Source of the DNA: Sthenelais limicola
Taxonomy: Eukaryota; Annelida; Polychaeta; Phyllodocida; Sigalionidae
Length of the DNA stretch: 64,000 bases
Reading direction: 5' to 3'
NCBI GenBank assembly: GCA_942159475.1
Contig: OW804097.1
Location: 59,788,986-59,852,985 of the forward strand
The notes beneath the pieces are model-generated. The model searched no databases and was not told the DNA's origin. It saw only the letters and a program-made list of their open reading frames with translations. The translations under genes were made by a program, and so were the position numbers. Of this stretch, positions 22,419 to 32,699 are shown piece after piece; position 1 is the stretch's first letter, and each line of letters opens with the position of its first letter.

Positions 22419-24708
22419 TGAATACCTTAACTCCAACTAAAAACAAAAACAAGACAATTAATCTCACAAACTCCCATGACCAGATTATAGATAACAAAGA
22501 TCTTCCTGACTACATAAACGATTATTTTGGTAATATTGCTACAAATTTAACCAAAGACCTCACCCCCAACTGGACACCAAACTCCCCAGCCAACCCAAAC
22601 TCGATTGAGAATATCTATACAAACGAAAATGAGATTCTTACCCTTTTGAGAGAAATAAACACCAACAAATCCTCCTCAATTGCAAATATACCGACTAGAA
22701 TCTTGAAAATAGCCCTAATAACATTATTTAGAGAATTTACTCATTGCATAAATCTTTCTCTTTCGACTAGCACCTTTCCATCTTCATGGAAGGTGGCAAA
22801 CGTAATTCCTTTATTCAAAGGTGGCGATAAAAGCAAAATTAATAATTATAGACCAATTTCTTTACTCCCAACACCTAGCAAGATAATAGAAAAAATCATA
22901 CATAAAAGAATTTACGAATACCTTGAAGCATTTAATATACTCAACAAAGAACAATTCGGCTTTAGGCCAGGGAAGTCAACAATCGAGGCCCTTACCAATG
23001 TAACAGATAGTATAGCATGGCAGCTGGATAAAAATATAGATACCTTAATTTCCTTTATAGATTTTAGAAAGGCTTTTGACCTTGTTAATCATCAAATTCT
23101 CTTAAATAAATTAATGCATATAGGAATTAGAGGCAAACTACATGACTGGTGTAAGTCCTATCTCTCTGATAGAAAGCAGAAAATAACTGTGAACAATATT
23201 ACCTCCAAAGAATGTAAAATCGAAACAGGAGTCCCCCAGGGATCCATACTTGGACCGTTAATGTTCATTATTTTCATTAACGACCTGAAAACATATATAC
23301 CCAATTGCAGTTTATCACTCTATGCTGATGATACTATTCTCTATGTACATGGCAACGACTTAGACAGATTATACAACGAAATGCAAAAGGCCATAGATAA
23401 TCTCTATTTATGGTGTAATAACAACCTATTTCTTGTGAATGCATCGAAATCAAATACTATGTTCTTATCTAAGTCAAAAGCTCATACAATCAAGAGTTAT
23501 ACTATGAAGATAAATTACCAAAATAGCCCTTTAAAGCCAACAACTACCTACAAATATCTGGGTTTTATGTTGGACTACAAATTAAACTATCATGCACAAC
23601 TGCAACAATCTATAAAAACCATTTCACACAAAATATATCAAATGCACAAGATACGTAGATACATTGATGAAAGCACAGCAGTCAGGATATACAAAACAAA
23701 AGTTCTACCTTTCTTTGATTATGGCGATATACTAATACATAACTCACACAAACCTCTGATAGATAAATTACAAAAACTCCAAAATAGAGCACTTAGACTA
23801 ATTCTTAACCTCCCATATGACACACCAATAAACCATCTTCACACCTCAGCCAAAATCCCCCTATTATATAACAGAAGAATAACACATCTCAGATTTTTAG
23901 CCTTTAACCCATTCAAGGCGGGGGCAGTTTACACATATTTTGCCTCACTGACGGGGGCCCTTTCCCCCATTTTTGGGCTTCAGGACGGGTGTCTAACATG
24001 AGGATTAGGGTTTAAAAATACTTTAAGAATATTTTCTTCGGATATTATGTATCATACATATATGTACATCGTTTAATATCTGTAAACAGCTATTGATCAT
24101 ATTTTTCCATAATTTCTAGAATTTGGTCTTCAATAATTGAAAAAATGGGTGCCAATTGGGTGCAATATGGCGGCAACCTTGCTCAAAATTCACTTTCCAG
24201 CATTTACATATGTTAATTATGACGTCATTATTATTGTTTCCATGACATCATACCTATAAAAATATTTCTAATGTGTTTGTATACATATATTTTAAATTTC
24301 AGCAAAATCTGTTTATTTTTCATTAAGTTATGCCCCATTCAATTTATATAAAAAATTGATGCCTTGAGGCATTCACCCGCCCCCAAGGCCAACTTGCATT
24401 GAATGCCTTGAGGCATTCACCCGCCCCCTAGGCCAACTTGCAATGAATGCCTTGAGGCATTCTCCCGCCCTGAATGGGTTAAAAGAAAGAATGACCCAAT
24501 ATACACTGAAACACCAAACAGGGAGACCAGACAGAATGCCGGGCCGACCCTAAAAATCCCCAGATATAAAACAAAAATGGGCGAAAATTCCGTGCAGGTA
24601 AAATGCGCCTCAGCATGGAATGAATTGACACCCAAACAAAGACGAATAGGAACTATTGAAACTTTCAAAGCAAACCAGAAAAATTGGCTAAACACATTAT
24701 TTCTCTAA
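22385..24708 (+). pseudogene. LINE ORF2, reverse transcriptase part, split by a MITE
   Basis: The frame continues from the endonuclease after a one-base deletion. RT motifs in order: VANVIPLFKGGDKSKINNYR, PISLLPTPSKIIEK, EQFGFRPGKST, FIDFRKAFDLVNH (first catalytic Asp), GVPQGSILGPLMFIIFINDL, SLYADDTILY (catalytic Asp pair) and YKYLGFMLD. At codon Phe 23903-23905 the frame is broken by the F5 element at 23908-24478. Skipping the element and one copy of its target duplication restores the same frame precisely, and it runs open to a TAA at 24706. The terminal part has the usual LINE tail (VKCASAWNELTPKQRR, TFKANQKNWLNTLFL). The motifs place it near the CR1/L2/Jockey group. Confidence 0.9.
23908..24478 (+). 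mobile_element. F5 piggyBac-like MITE inside the LINE RT
   Basis: The 571-bp element has CCCATTCAAGGCGGG at its left end, the inverted copy CCCGCCCTGAATGGG at its right end, and TTAA on both sides (23904-23907 and 24479-24482). The TTAA target and CCC terminus are typical of piggyBac. Near the right end three direct units each contain the hairpin ATGCCTTGAGGCAT followed by CACCCGCCC-like sequence. It encodes no transposase and must be mobilised in trans. A second copy lies at 59972-60536 in inverse orientation. Confidence 0.85.
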
Positions 24709-25311
24709 AACACACTAACAAGTATATGTTTTCAGGTCGTGAACTCCAAGGTCTATATTAAGATTATCTTTTTCTATAATTATCATAGGAATTCTCTAGC
24801 TAATCACAGAGTTCAGAATCCTCTTTACTCCTTGTGGCAAAGCTATCAGAACAGAAAATCAAGAAATAGGAAAATTGGAAAGTGCCTCTGAAACAATTGT
24901 TATAATAGTAATTACTCTCTGAGGGTTGTCATAGTAAATCTTATGTGTGAATCGGCATAGTAAAATCAAATCACAACACTCAACCAGTATGATTTAGAGT
25001 GGCAAGTGATAAAAATATTGGCTTGAAGTAAATTAACACATGTGATATCTCTGAGTCACAAACACTCCTCAGTATAAACTGAATGGAAAGTGGCAATGTG
25101 ACAAGGAAAACATAATTCTTAAAATCTCACTGTAAATGCTGTTATTTATCTCTGGTACCTAGTTCTATGAAGTAACTAAAGAGATGCTATTTCAACAGGC
25201 TGTACATATATGTATATATAACATGTGCTTTTTTTGAGTCTTGGACCGACAGAATTAACCCCGAAAAGGGGAGTCGACAACCCAAGATAAAATAAAATCT
25301 TTAAAAAAAAA
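24709..25311 (+). other. LINE 3' UTR with terminal stem-loop and poly(A)
   Basis: Non-coding. The final segment can fold into stacked stems: CTTGG (25240-25244) with CCAAG (25282-25286), CGAC (25247-25250) with GTCG (25273-25276), and CCCC (25259-25262) with GGGG (25268-25271) around a GAAAA loop. It is followed by AATAAA and an A run. A 3' terminal stem-loop used for RT recognition is known in several stringent LINEs, so this is a probable RT-binding site. Confidence 0.65.
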
Positions 25312-25621
25312 ATAGACAAATCATTTGCACATACTATGATATTGGTAATAGCAGTGGGCGGAAGACCATGCATGGTTATTCTGTATTAAATTATTGTCCG
25401 TGAGCCCATATCTCAATATGTAAATGACCTCCATTGATTATTTAATAATCTCAATGTACACTGTGCATGCCTGTTTATAATTCAATTGTCATCTGCCGAT
25501 GATTTGCTGTATAGAAATACTAAAGAAAAAAATAAAATGGTCCTTGAATTCCTTTTGATAAAGATGTTGCTTAATATTTGTATGTCACATCTGAACAGAA
25601 TCCATTGCAGCATGCACTGCA

Positions 25622-25821
25622 CAGTCTAGGCTCGCAGCCTCTCACATCAGATAAGAATGGTATGTCAGTGATTGGACGCCTACTGCGCTAATGGCTTCCC
25701 TGGACCAGGAATATGCATCCTAATGATATTTTGTGGTCATAATGGAGTTATAATGGAACTTTTGGAGCAAGACGGATTTCCCTCAGTTTGAAGGAACTAT
25801 CTCATTATTGATCCTTGACTG
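25622..25821 (-). repeat. F4 transposon nested in F3
   Basis: Begins CAGTCTAGGCTCGCAGCCTC and ends GATCCTTGACTG. The interior (ATAAGAATGGTATGTCAGTG, CTGGACCAGGAATATGCATC, CCCTCAGTTTGAAGGAAC) is the reverse of the copy at 1.9 kb. F3 sequence flanks it on both sides. Confidence 0.7.
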
Positions 25822-25861
25822 TGTAAATGCCATGCACAGTGAGGCATGCACATCACCTATT

Positions 25862-26250
25862 GAGTACATATTAAGTGGCCTGTATTTAAAGAATGCACAT
25901 TTAACTCAACAAGGTTGTGGGTCAGGGAGTTTTATTCAACTCAGCTACAATACTATTTTGCACGCCGCTGGTATACAAGTACACCAAAGAAATGTTATTT
26001 TAGAATACACATACAGAAACCAATTACAGAAGAATTAAATAAGTAATTAGCACAAACAATTACAGAAGTAAACAATCAGCATAATCAATTAAAGATGTGT
26101 AATTAAAGATGTGTAATTAGTCAGCATAATCAATGTTCATGTGATAGTTCCTGTAATGATCTCTGAGGATCTAGATAGTTCATTAGATCAGCTGACTCCT
26201 CGTGACCCCAAAACCCTAGAGTAGTTAGAAAAAGAAAGAAAATTTTTCCA
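25862..26250. other. Unassigned, possibly the 3' end of the DIRS-like element
   Basis: No terminal repeat of the adjacent element could be recognised. A 15-bp unit ATTAAAGATGTGTAA is repeated twice near 26088-26117, and TCAGCATAATCAAT occurs twice near 26075 and 26120. Confidence 0.4.
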
Positions 26251-27215
26251 TCAGGGGAGTCTCTGAGCCATTAATTTAGTAAAATTCATCCTGTCTTGTA
26301 CGTCGGGTGCCAAGTACTTTTGGTAACTTTCCGATCTCCAGTGGCCTAGTAACTTTATTGCGTCAGGATCCAGACCTGACTTATGTGCCCAAGTAGCAGC
26401 TCCTCGACGGAAACCGTGGCAGCTGATAGAATTTATGTCCTGCACCGTGCTCTGCAGGGTCTGTCTTATACGTGTGACAAAGTCCTCTGATGATAAGTTC
26501 ATGGAGAGCGCGCCCTTCCCGTAGCTCAAGGCGGGAGCTGAAGGGGGGAAGGCCGGCCTGGCTTTGAATAAGGCGTGCACCGCTCTGACGGGGCACAAGG
26601 CATGGCCTCGTATCCTGGGCAACGTGACAACATGGTTCCTGTCCCCGTACTGATTAGTCTTCGACCACTTTATAGATACACACAGCCCTGATGGCACATA
26701 AGAAAAATCCCCTTTAGTTAAGGGTGTGATGTTCTCTGGTTGAGAAACATCGCTAAACACATTGGATTTCCTGAGAAATCCGAAAAACATTATGGGCATG
26801 CTGCCCAAATAGCTTTATCCTTGTTGTCAGTGTGAACTAACCCCGCCCGGATGGTGAGTAGCATATCCGGAGTAACGGGCGATTTACTGGTAACCTTGGA
26901 ACCTAAAGTTCAATGCACTCCTTTTAGGGTGGCTCTGAGATGGTAATCTCCCACCATAGGATTAGGGTATCCTGCTTCCTCGTGCATGATGCATATTATA
27001 TTGATGTATTGCTTTATGCTATTGAAAACAAGCTTGCGTGCTAGCCACGCCACAAATAAGCATAACCTCTGGGAGGAGGCGGGCACTGGTTGCTTATTAT
27101 ATAATGTGCAGAAACTCATGTAAGCCCTCCTATGGGTTGAGTATGCTTTCTTGGTGTTTGGGGCCCGAGCACGATCCTGGTATTGTAACACCTCTGCTTG
27201 TAGCACAAGTTCCAT
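26251..27215 (-). pseudogene. DIRS-like tyrosine recombinase, frameshifted
   Basis: The N-terminal half (27215-26910) is a SAM-like core-binding domain (NTKKAYSTHRRAYMSFC, SQRLCLFVAWLARKL). A TGA after LKGVH is consistent with CGA to TGA at a CpG. After more in-phase sequence a second shift occurs near 26815. The catalytic half (26808-26251) has LRKSNV (first Arg), a Lys in IKWSKTNQ, HGFRRGAATWA (His and second Arg), LLGHWRS and YQKYL (Tyr nucleophile), so the R-H-R-H-Y set is complete. It would integrate circular DNA without making a target duplication. Confidence 0.85.
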
Positions 27216-27224
27216 TCCTCGTAC

Positions 27225-28725
27225 CTACAGCCTCCAGGGTCTGCACCATCCTCTGGACTCCTCTAGTCTCGAAATCCGATCGGCTATGACATTGAAACGG
27301 CCTGGGTAATGTATATCCCTGAGCCGAAAAACGTATCTCATGGAAAGCTGAAACATCCGTTTGAGTGAGTCATTAATGTCCTGATCGGGTGAGCGACCTT
27401 TATTTATCATCCCCACCGCTGCCTGCGAGTTGCAATGTACCATGACGTTTTTATCCCTCCATCTGGGACCAAAGATGGGACATGCCAGCTCCAGGGTGAG
27501 TACCTCTTTGTAGTTAATGTGTTTGGCATGCATGTCACCCCAATCAGCCCAGCGGAGATAAAACCACTCTCCCATGTGGTAGCCGCCTCCTCCGGTCTGA
27601 CAGGCGTCAATGGTTAATGGCATGTAGCTGCGCGCGTCCATCAGTGGAAGAGAGTCGTTGGAATAAACGGCTTGATCGATCCACCAGCTGATGTCTGACT
27701 TCATAGCTTGAGTGACTCTGCACCTATGCCAGGGCGTATTTAATGTCCTTATCCGGTCGTAGAGGCTGTGTACATAATGTTTGCCCCCATGAAACACTCT
27801 CCTAGCCCAGTTTAACTTCCCAGCAAGCCGCTGGAGGGCCCTCTTAGTTATATTTGCTCACAGACTCCCTTAGGAGTGAGATTAAGTCCGCCACCTTATC
27901 TGGGCCCAGACCCAGACACATGTTGTGGGTATTAATCATTATACCCAGGAATGACAGCTGTCTAACTGGTCCTAACACCTTATTATAGTTGATACTGAAT
28001 CCTAACTTCCGGCAGAGCTTCATAAGGGCATTGAGTGCAGTTATGCATTCCAATTGTGTTTCCCCAATACACAAGAAGTTATTGCAATATACTACCAGCT
28101 TATGAAAACCCCTATTGCTCATCATCCGCCTTATGGCCTGGGTGAGGGTGTTGAATATACCAGGGGAAAGTCGGGCTCCAAAGGGAAGCCTTGAATCATA
28201 CATGTAACTTAAATTCGATTGACCAGTAAACTGCCAACTAAGGCCCAACACAGGGTGGTCCTGGGGGTGGACCTTCACAGAACGATAGGCTCCTTGTAAG
28301 TCCATTTTACTCAGCCAACAGTCCGGTGTAATCATGGTGAGAGCTTCGTCAAAGCTCGGATAACTGAACGGTTCATGAGTGGCTAAGTCATTCACTGCCT
28401 TCCCCAAGGGCCTACTGCAATCGTGAATCAAACGTACCTTGTTGCTATCTGGTTTGGGTATAGCCCCCAACGCTGAAGTAATTGTCATTGGTTCGGGTAC
28501 ACTAATATATCTCCCGTTTTCTAGTTCTACTGTTATTTGTTGCTCAACTATAGGCGATGCTGTCTCTTGGGTGCACGAGAGGTAATTCTCCATGAATGCT
28601 TTCTCCGGGGGGTGGCACTGTTGGTAATCCTAAATCCGTACCTGACACCATTCAATATAAAGTTTCTGTCTTTATCATCAGGGGCCAAGTGACGGTCCCA
28701 GGCTTCGTAAACAAGCGTGCCACTC
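27225..28725 (-). pseudogene. DIRS-like reverse transcriptase and RNase H, inactivated
   Basis: RT begins upstream of the ATG at 28593: YEAWDRHLAPDDKDRNFIL lies in a shifted frame across a C run near 28607. Motifs: ALGAIPKPDSNKVRLIHDCS, KMDLQGAYRSVKVHP (first catalytic Asp), LPFGARLSPGIF, then VVYCNNFLCIG where the family has YxDD. Both catalytic Asp codons (28078-28083) now read Asn, so polymerase activity should be lost. A one-base shift near 27848 separates RT from the thumb and RNase H part. RNase H keeps LTIDACQTGGGGY, the Glu in YKEVLTLELA and the final Asp in VIADRISRLE, but HCNSQAAV has Asn where Asp is expected. Confidence 0.85.
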
Positions 28726-28732
28726 TCCCCGG

Positions 28733-29626
28733 TTACTCTCCGTTTTTTTCGTCACCCTTTCCTCGGTCTCCACCCTTATCCTTGGCATGGATCTTCCAGG
28801 CCACCAGCAACGATGAGTGGAGAGACATTATTGGGGTTCCCCAGGTCAAATCATAATGGGCCTGGAGCTCTCTATAACGTGTGTCATATTCCAGGATCGA
28901 ATTCCACTCATAGTGCTCTAGCATCTCAAATATTGTCACCGTATAGGAATGATAGTACTCCACATGTTCCCGTTTTAAGTCCCCCGTCTACAATAGCTGG
29001 TGAAGTAGACGCAGGTTGGCTGCTCCCCACTCAGCCAAGGTGAGGTAAGCTTGATGGGAATCGTCTGCCTTCAAAGTGAAAGTACCTTCTTTGCTCTCCA
29101 CCAAGGCCATTTTCTCTTTGCGTTTGGAGGCTAGTCTCAACGCCACTTTCTCTGGTACGAAACTTGCTATCTTGAGTGCCTTCTTTTTTACAGCTCGCAG
29201 AGTGAGGTTAATCCATGGATCAGACCTGAACATAGCCCCTCCTACAGCCGGGTGCGCCTTGGGCCCGGTCGGGCCTGCTCCCGCTTCGCCCTGGCCACCG
29301 TCACCCATTAGACCATCAAGCTCATCCTCCAGGTCCTTGTCATTATCCTCAGGCTTTGTCTCCTCGCCTTCTGTCTTCACTTCACCTGGGGGTGGTGTCT
29401 CAGGTGAGGCGGGCATTTGTAGGTTGCCTAACTCGCTCAGAGATCCTACCAGCAGGGTCGCTTGACCAATCGTTAATCCAAGCTGTGCCACTGCTCCTGT
29501 AGTGAGGTTTTGCAAGACAGTGAAACCCACACAATCTTCTTTGGCCATTTTCTTAGATGTCTTGTCAAGCAGCCCCTTACTATGAGCCCAGACATCAAAG
29601 TCAAAATTCTCTTGTGTATACACCAT
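28733..29626 (-). pseudogene. DIRS-like gag with one in-frame UAG
   Basis: The ATG at 29626 opens a frame starting MVYTQENFDFDVWAHSKG. A Pro/Glu/Gly-rich acidic linker lies in the middle (near residues 75-115), and a conserved-looking C-terminal part follows. A UAG at 28988-28990 interrupts the frame after residue 212, and the same frame continues (EYYHSYTVTIFEMLEHYEWN) to a stop at 28733. The frame downstream of the UAG still looks protein-like, so the UAG is probably a recent nonsense mutation in a gag of about 297 codons. It would form the particle or RNA-binding component. There is no zinc knuckle. Confidence 0.6.
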
Positions 29627-29777
29627 GCTATGTAGTGTGAGGTCCTTACCTCGTGCTGGCTTCCTTAGAAGTGCTGGACAGTGCGTGCCACAGGCAGGAG
29701 GGCGCTAGCCCTGGTGGTGACCAGCTGAGTTAAAACTGTTTAAACCCTGTTTAAACCTCCCGTAAATTCTTCAGTAT

Positions 29778-30213
29778 AATTATTTAACTACTTTGCTAGT
29801 AATTGTCCACACAGAAATACTGCAAGCTTTTTTTTCAAACAAAGTATAGAAATCCTTTTTAGATTCCCTAAATGTTAATAGCGGAACTCCACTATAGGTA
29901 AAAAACGGCGCCAACAGGCAAAAACGGCTGCGACGAAATATCTAATCAAGTTAGATATTTTGCAATTGTTGGCAACAAATAAATGTGTTGCCAACAACCT
30001 ATTTTACCCCCTCATCCACTAGAATTTTTAGTCATGTCGAATATTCCGAATTTTCCGAAATGTTGGCGAAGAATTTTGCATGTTGGCGCGGTTTTTTACC
30101 TATAGTGGAGTTCCGCTATAACACCATGGCAATCAACTTAATCTCGTCTTTTCAAATAGGATCGTATTATTTTTATATTTTTTATCACTTATGACTCATT
30201 TTTCTGTGACATA
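29778..30213 (-). repeat. F2 MITE split by an F7 MITE
   Basis: F2 reverse order AATTATTTAACTACTTTGCT, GTAATTGTCCACACAGAAAT and CCCTAAATGTTAATA is interrupted at 29881. It resumes after 30116 with ATGGCAATCAACTTAATCTC, TCTTTTCAAATAGG and CTTATGACTCATTTTTCTGT. Confidence 0.75.
29881..30116. mobile_element. F7 MITE with about 36-bp inverted termini
   Basis: Left end GCGGAACTCCACTATAGGTA and right end TACCTATAGTGGAGTTCCGC. The inverted match extends about 36 bases with one mismatch, and TA lies on both sides, as for mariner-type elements. Inside is another inverted repeat, TTGTTGGCAACA (29966-29977) and TGTTGCCAACAA (29986-29997). It carries no ORF. The near-identical termini suggest a young insertion. 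Confidence 0.85.
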
Positions 30214-30947
30214 TAACAATAGGGCTCTTTCGAATTGGCCATTTGGCTTAAAATAGTTGCAGCTGACACTAATTTAAGATGGGCAATGAGACCCGGGTGC
30301 AGGGCCGGGTGAAGGACAGCACGCCCTGGCAAGCTGGGCATAGGTCACTTGGTTCGTCTACATGTCAGTCTGTAAGGTGGACTTGATTTTAGCCATTTAA
30401 ATGAATGAACCCAATTTATTGAATTTTTTTGGAGTTGCCAAGGTATCCAATTAGAGCTTAACTGATGTGCATAGTGTTGTCTTTTATATCCTCTAATTTG
30501 GTGGTTATATTTGTAGTTTTTCTATTGCTAAAATGACATTTAATGTGGGGTCTGCCCTACGTCCATACACTTCCCTATGACACAAAATGTAAACAAATGT
30601 TTCTGGCCCCAGTTCCGGTCCAAATTGACCGTGAGCCTTCATTCTGGCTTCGGTGGGTCAGTGGTGATTTCTCAATTCGGACCACGTCTATTGCTCTCTC
30701 TTTCTCAACTTCCGTTGCCACTTTCAAGCTACGCCTTCCACCTAGACAACCTGGACGTCACCTTGAGGGAAGTAGATAGCCCAGCTAAATGCCAGCGGAA
30801 GCATTTGCTTGCTGCAATTCCAGTCATGTCATCCACACAGTTCCGGAATTATTCTTTGTTTGAAGGAGGAGCTTCAACAAAGTCCCTTTATTGGATTCAA
30901 AGAAAATAAATGTTTCCGACACTATCACGACGTAGACCGAACATACC
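30214..30947. other. Unassigned sequence
   Basis: Overlapping open frames of 78 and 110 codons at 30543-30909 share no recognised domain. No gene is supported. Confidence 0.4.
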
Positions 30948-31170
30948 TGGGTCAGATCGTCCGAAAATGTACACTTTCCAGCTCTACACATTTAATTTAG
31001 ACAGAAATATGATAAATACTATGTGTATCTGAGTATATTTGGTATAGTCTCTTTTAAACAATCTACTCAGTTATGTTGAACTGTAATTTGAATCTCAATT
31101 GTGTTATAAATTTGTGTTATTAGAGACGATTTCTGAAGGCAAATTGTACATTTTCTGACGACCTGACCCA
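30948..31170 (+). repeat. F1 MITE, full length
   Basis: Left end TGGGTCAGATCGTCCGAAAA, right end CATTTTCTGACGACCTGACC followed by CA. The interior keeps CAGCTCTACACATTTAAT, GAGTATATTTGGTA and GTTATGTTGAACTG. It is one of the best-preserved F1 copies. Confidence 0.85.
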
Positions 31171-32699
31171 TAATGTAATAATACCTTTAGTGAGTTGATT
31201 ATATCATACTTATTACATCCGTTGTTTATTCCTTCTTTGATGGACAGACGTCACGACTAAATTACTGGTTACCTCCCACACCTACACGATATCAATGTCC
31301 AGCAGGTACTCAGATAGTATTACGTCACATTTCCGGTGCTGAATTATATGCCACAATGGCGGGGGTGGTGGTGGTGGGAGTGGGGGTTTCACTATCGACC
31401 CTATAGTAATAAGCATAATAAGCACAGCATAATTACATTATTAATATGTACACGAATTGTATTTTAAGAAAGGTGAAATTCCTATCCAAATACGACCTGT
31501 TAGTACATCATATTTTCTCTATGTCTATTATTAAAGCTGCATTCTCAGCTAGTTAATTACCGGAAACAAATGAAATTGTCTACATATAGTGGTCTAACCA
31601 TTCTAGACCCATCCAAAGGTCACCCAGATAGAGTATTAAAGGCTTTGACCTGTTCCTCCTGGTGTAAACTTTCATAATATTCCAAAATAATCATTTCGAG
31701 GACCCTTTTGGAATCCTTTTGAAATAAAAAATATAAGGATAACACTGGCTAGAAAGGTATATGAAGAAGTCAATTAATGGCACTATTACCGGCAATCCCA
31801 TTTGATCCAGATTGTCACTGTAGATCAGCAAAAAACTAAATCATAAATATAATCTAGAAAAGCCATGAATTCATGAAAAACTCAAAGAAATTAGATTTTT
31901 TCTTCATTTGAATCTTTCATTCTACAGTACTCAAGATAAAGGAAAGAAAGAACCCAAAACGATAATTGTGGGTCGCTTTAGCTGGGAATACAGCTTTAAG
32001 TGGAGCACATACGTCATCGGAAGAAAATACAACCGTCTTGCACAAAAACATGTTGACAAACGTTGTCACAGAACAGGTACCATGTCCTTATTTAACATTA
32101 GTAGCATACCCATAACCACACACCAAGTGAGCAATACTGTAGTCATGAAAGTTTTAGGAAACAATAATATCAAAAGACAAAGCAGATGCTAAGATTGGTA
32201 AGTAATTTTAATTACTGTAAAGTGATGATGCCCTAATATTGTATTATAACACATTTTCCATATATTTAAATGTAATTGTATTTATGGAAATAAAACTACT
32301 TTTATAATATACATGGGAACCATCTTGATAACATAGGAAGGCAAATCTTATACCCTATGCTCTGCCATAAGTGTAAACCATTCGAGCTCCTGGTTTTATG
32401 TTATTTTAAAATGGAAAATGTGGACTAAAAGTGTGTATATAACAAAAGGAAAATGGTGTCAGGAATTAAGGTAAAAGGGAAATTGAATATACAATCTTAA
32501 TATCTGGTACTTTGCTGCTTTATGATGGCATCTATAGTTGTATTGCTAGTCAGAATAAGCATAAATACATATAACAAATTATATAGTATCATTTTCAAAT
32601 GATTTCCAACAAGAACCCTTTATATTTGGGATTTTAAGTGCTGTTAGTAGCATAAAATTAATACGTCTACAAAATCTCAAGACTATTGAATATAGCTAT
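31171..32699. other. Unassigned, with an F8 left end and a GGT-rich patch
   Basis: A GGTGGTGGTGG patch lies near 31363-31378. An F8 left terminus (TTAAAGCTGCATTCTCAGCT) lies near 31538-31557, without the rest of the element. A 94-codon frame at 31908-32192 has no domain features. Confidence 0.45.

Larger units (their letters stand above)
18097..25311 (+). mobile_element. Full-length CR1/L2-like LINE with NADAR and SGNH domains
   Basis: The element is bounded by a direct 6-bp target duplication, ATAGAC, at 18091-18096 and 25312-25317, and ends in an A run preceded by AATAAA. The order is a 5' UTR of about 130 bases, ORF1 (coiled coil, RRM-like, NADAR), a separate SGNH esterase ORF, a 560-base spacer, the APE endonuclease, the reverse transcriptase, and a 600-base 3' UTR ending in a stem-loop. 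Esterase-containing ORF1 proteins are known in CR1/L2-type LINEs; I do not know of a NADAR domain in this position. Lesions seen: an in-frame stop in ORF1, small indels in ORF1, one-base deletions in the esterase and at the EN/RT junction, and a 571-bp MITE in the RT. It therefore looks recent but no longer autonomous. Confidence 0.85.
17897..25861 (+). repeat. F3 MITE interrupted by a LINE and an F4 element
   Basis: The left part (17897-18096) begins AATAGTGGATTTGCATAGCC and contains CATCTTGAATCTTGATTCGC and ATGTTTAGCATGGAACATTT, as in the F3 copy at 6.1 kb. After the LINE the F3 sequence resumes at 25312 (ATCATTTGCACATACTATGA, then ATATTGGTAAT). It is interrupted again by F4 at 25622-25821 and ends CATCACCTATT at 25861. 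The intact alignment to the 6.1-kb copy shows that both insertions came after F3. Confidence 0.75.
26251..29760 (-). mobile_element. Decayed DIRS-like tyrosine-recombinase retrotransposon
   Basis: On the minus strand the order is gag-like ORF, reverse transcriptase, RNase H and tyrosine recombinase, with no aspartic protease or DDE integrase. This is the DIRS/PAT layout. Every ORF carries at least one frameshift, stop or active-site change. I could not find either split direct repeats or the inverted and internal complementary repeats of DIRS1, so termini are uncertain. GC content is higher than that of the flanks. F2 sequence begins at about 29778 on the right. Confidence 0.8.

Noticed and set aside
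22370..22420. Programmed frameshift between LINE endonuclease and RT
   Set aside because: The two frames fit together only if one base is restored upstream of the T run. The T run lacks a proper slippery arrangement in the zero frame, so a deletion is simpler.
25862..29780. Inverted terminal repeats of the DIRS-like element
   Set aside because: Only a weak CAACTCAGCT-like match between the two flanks; not enough to define termini.
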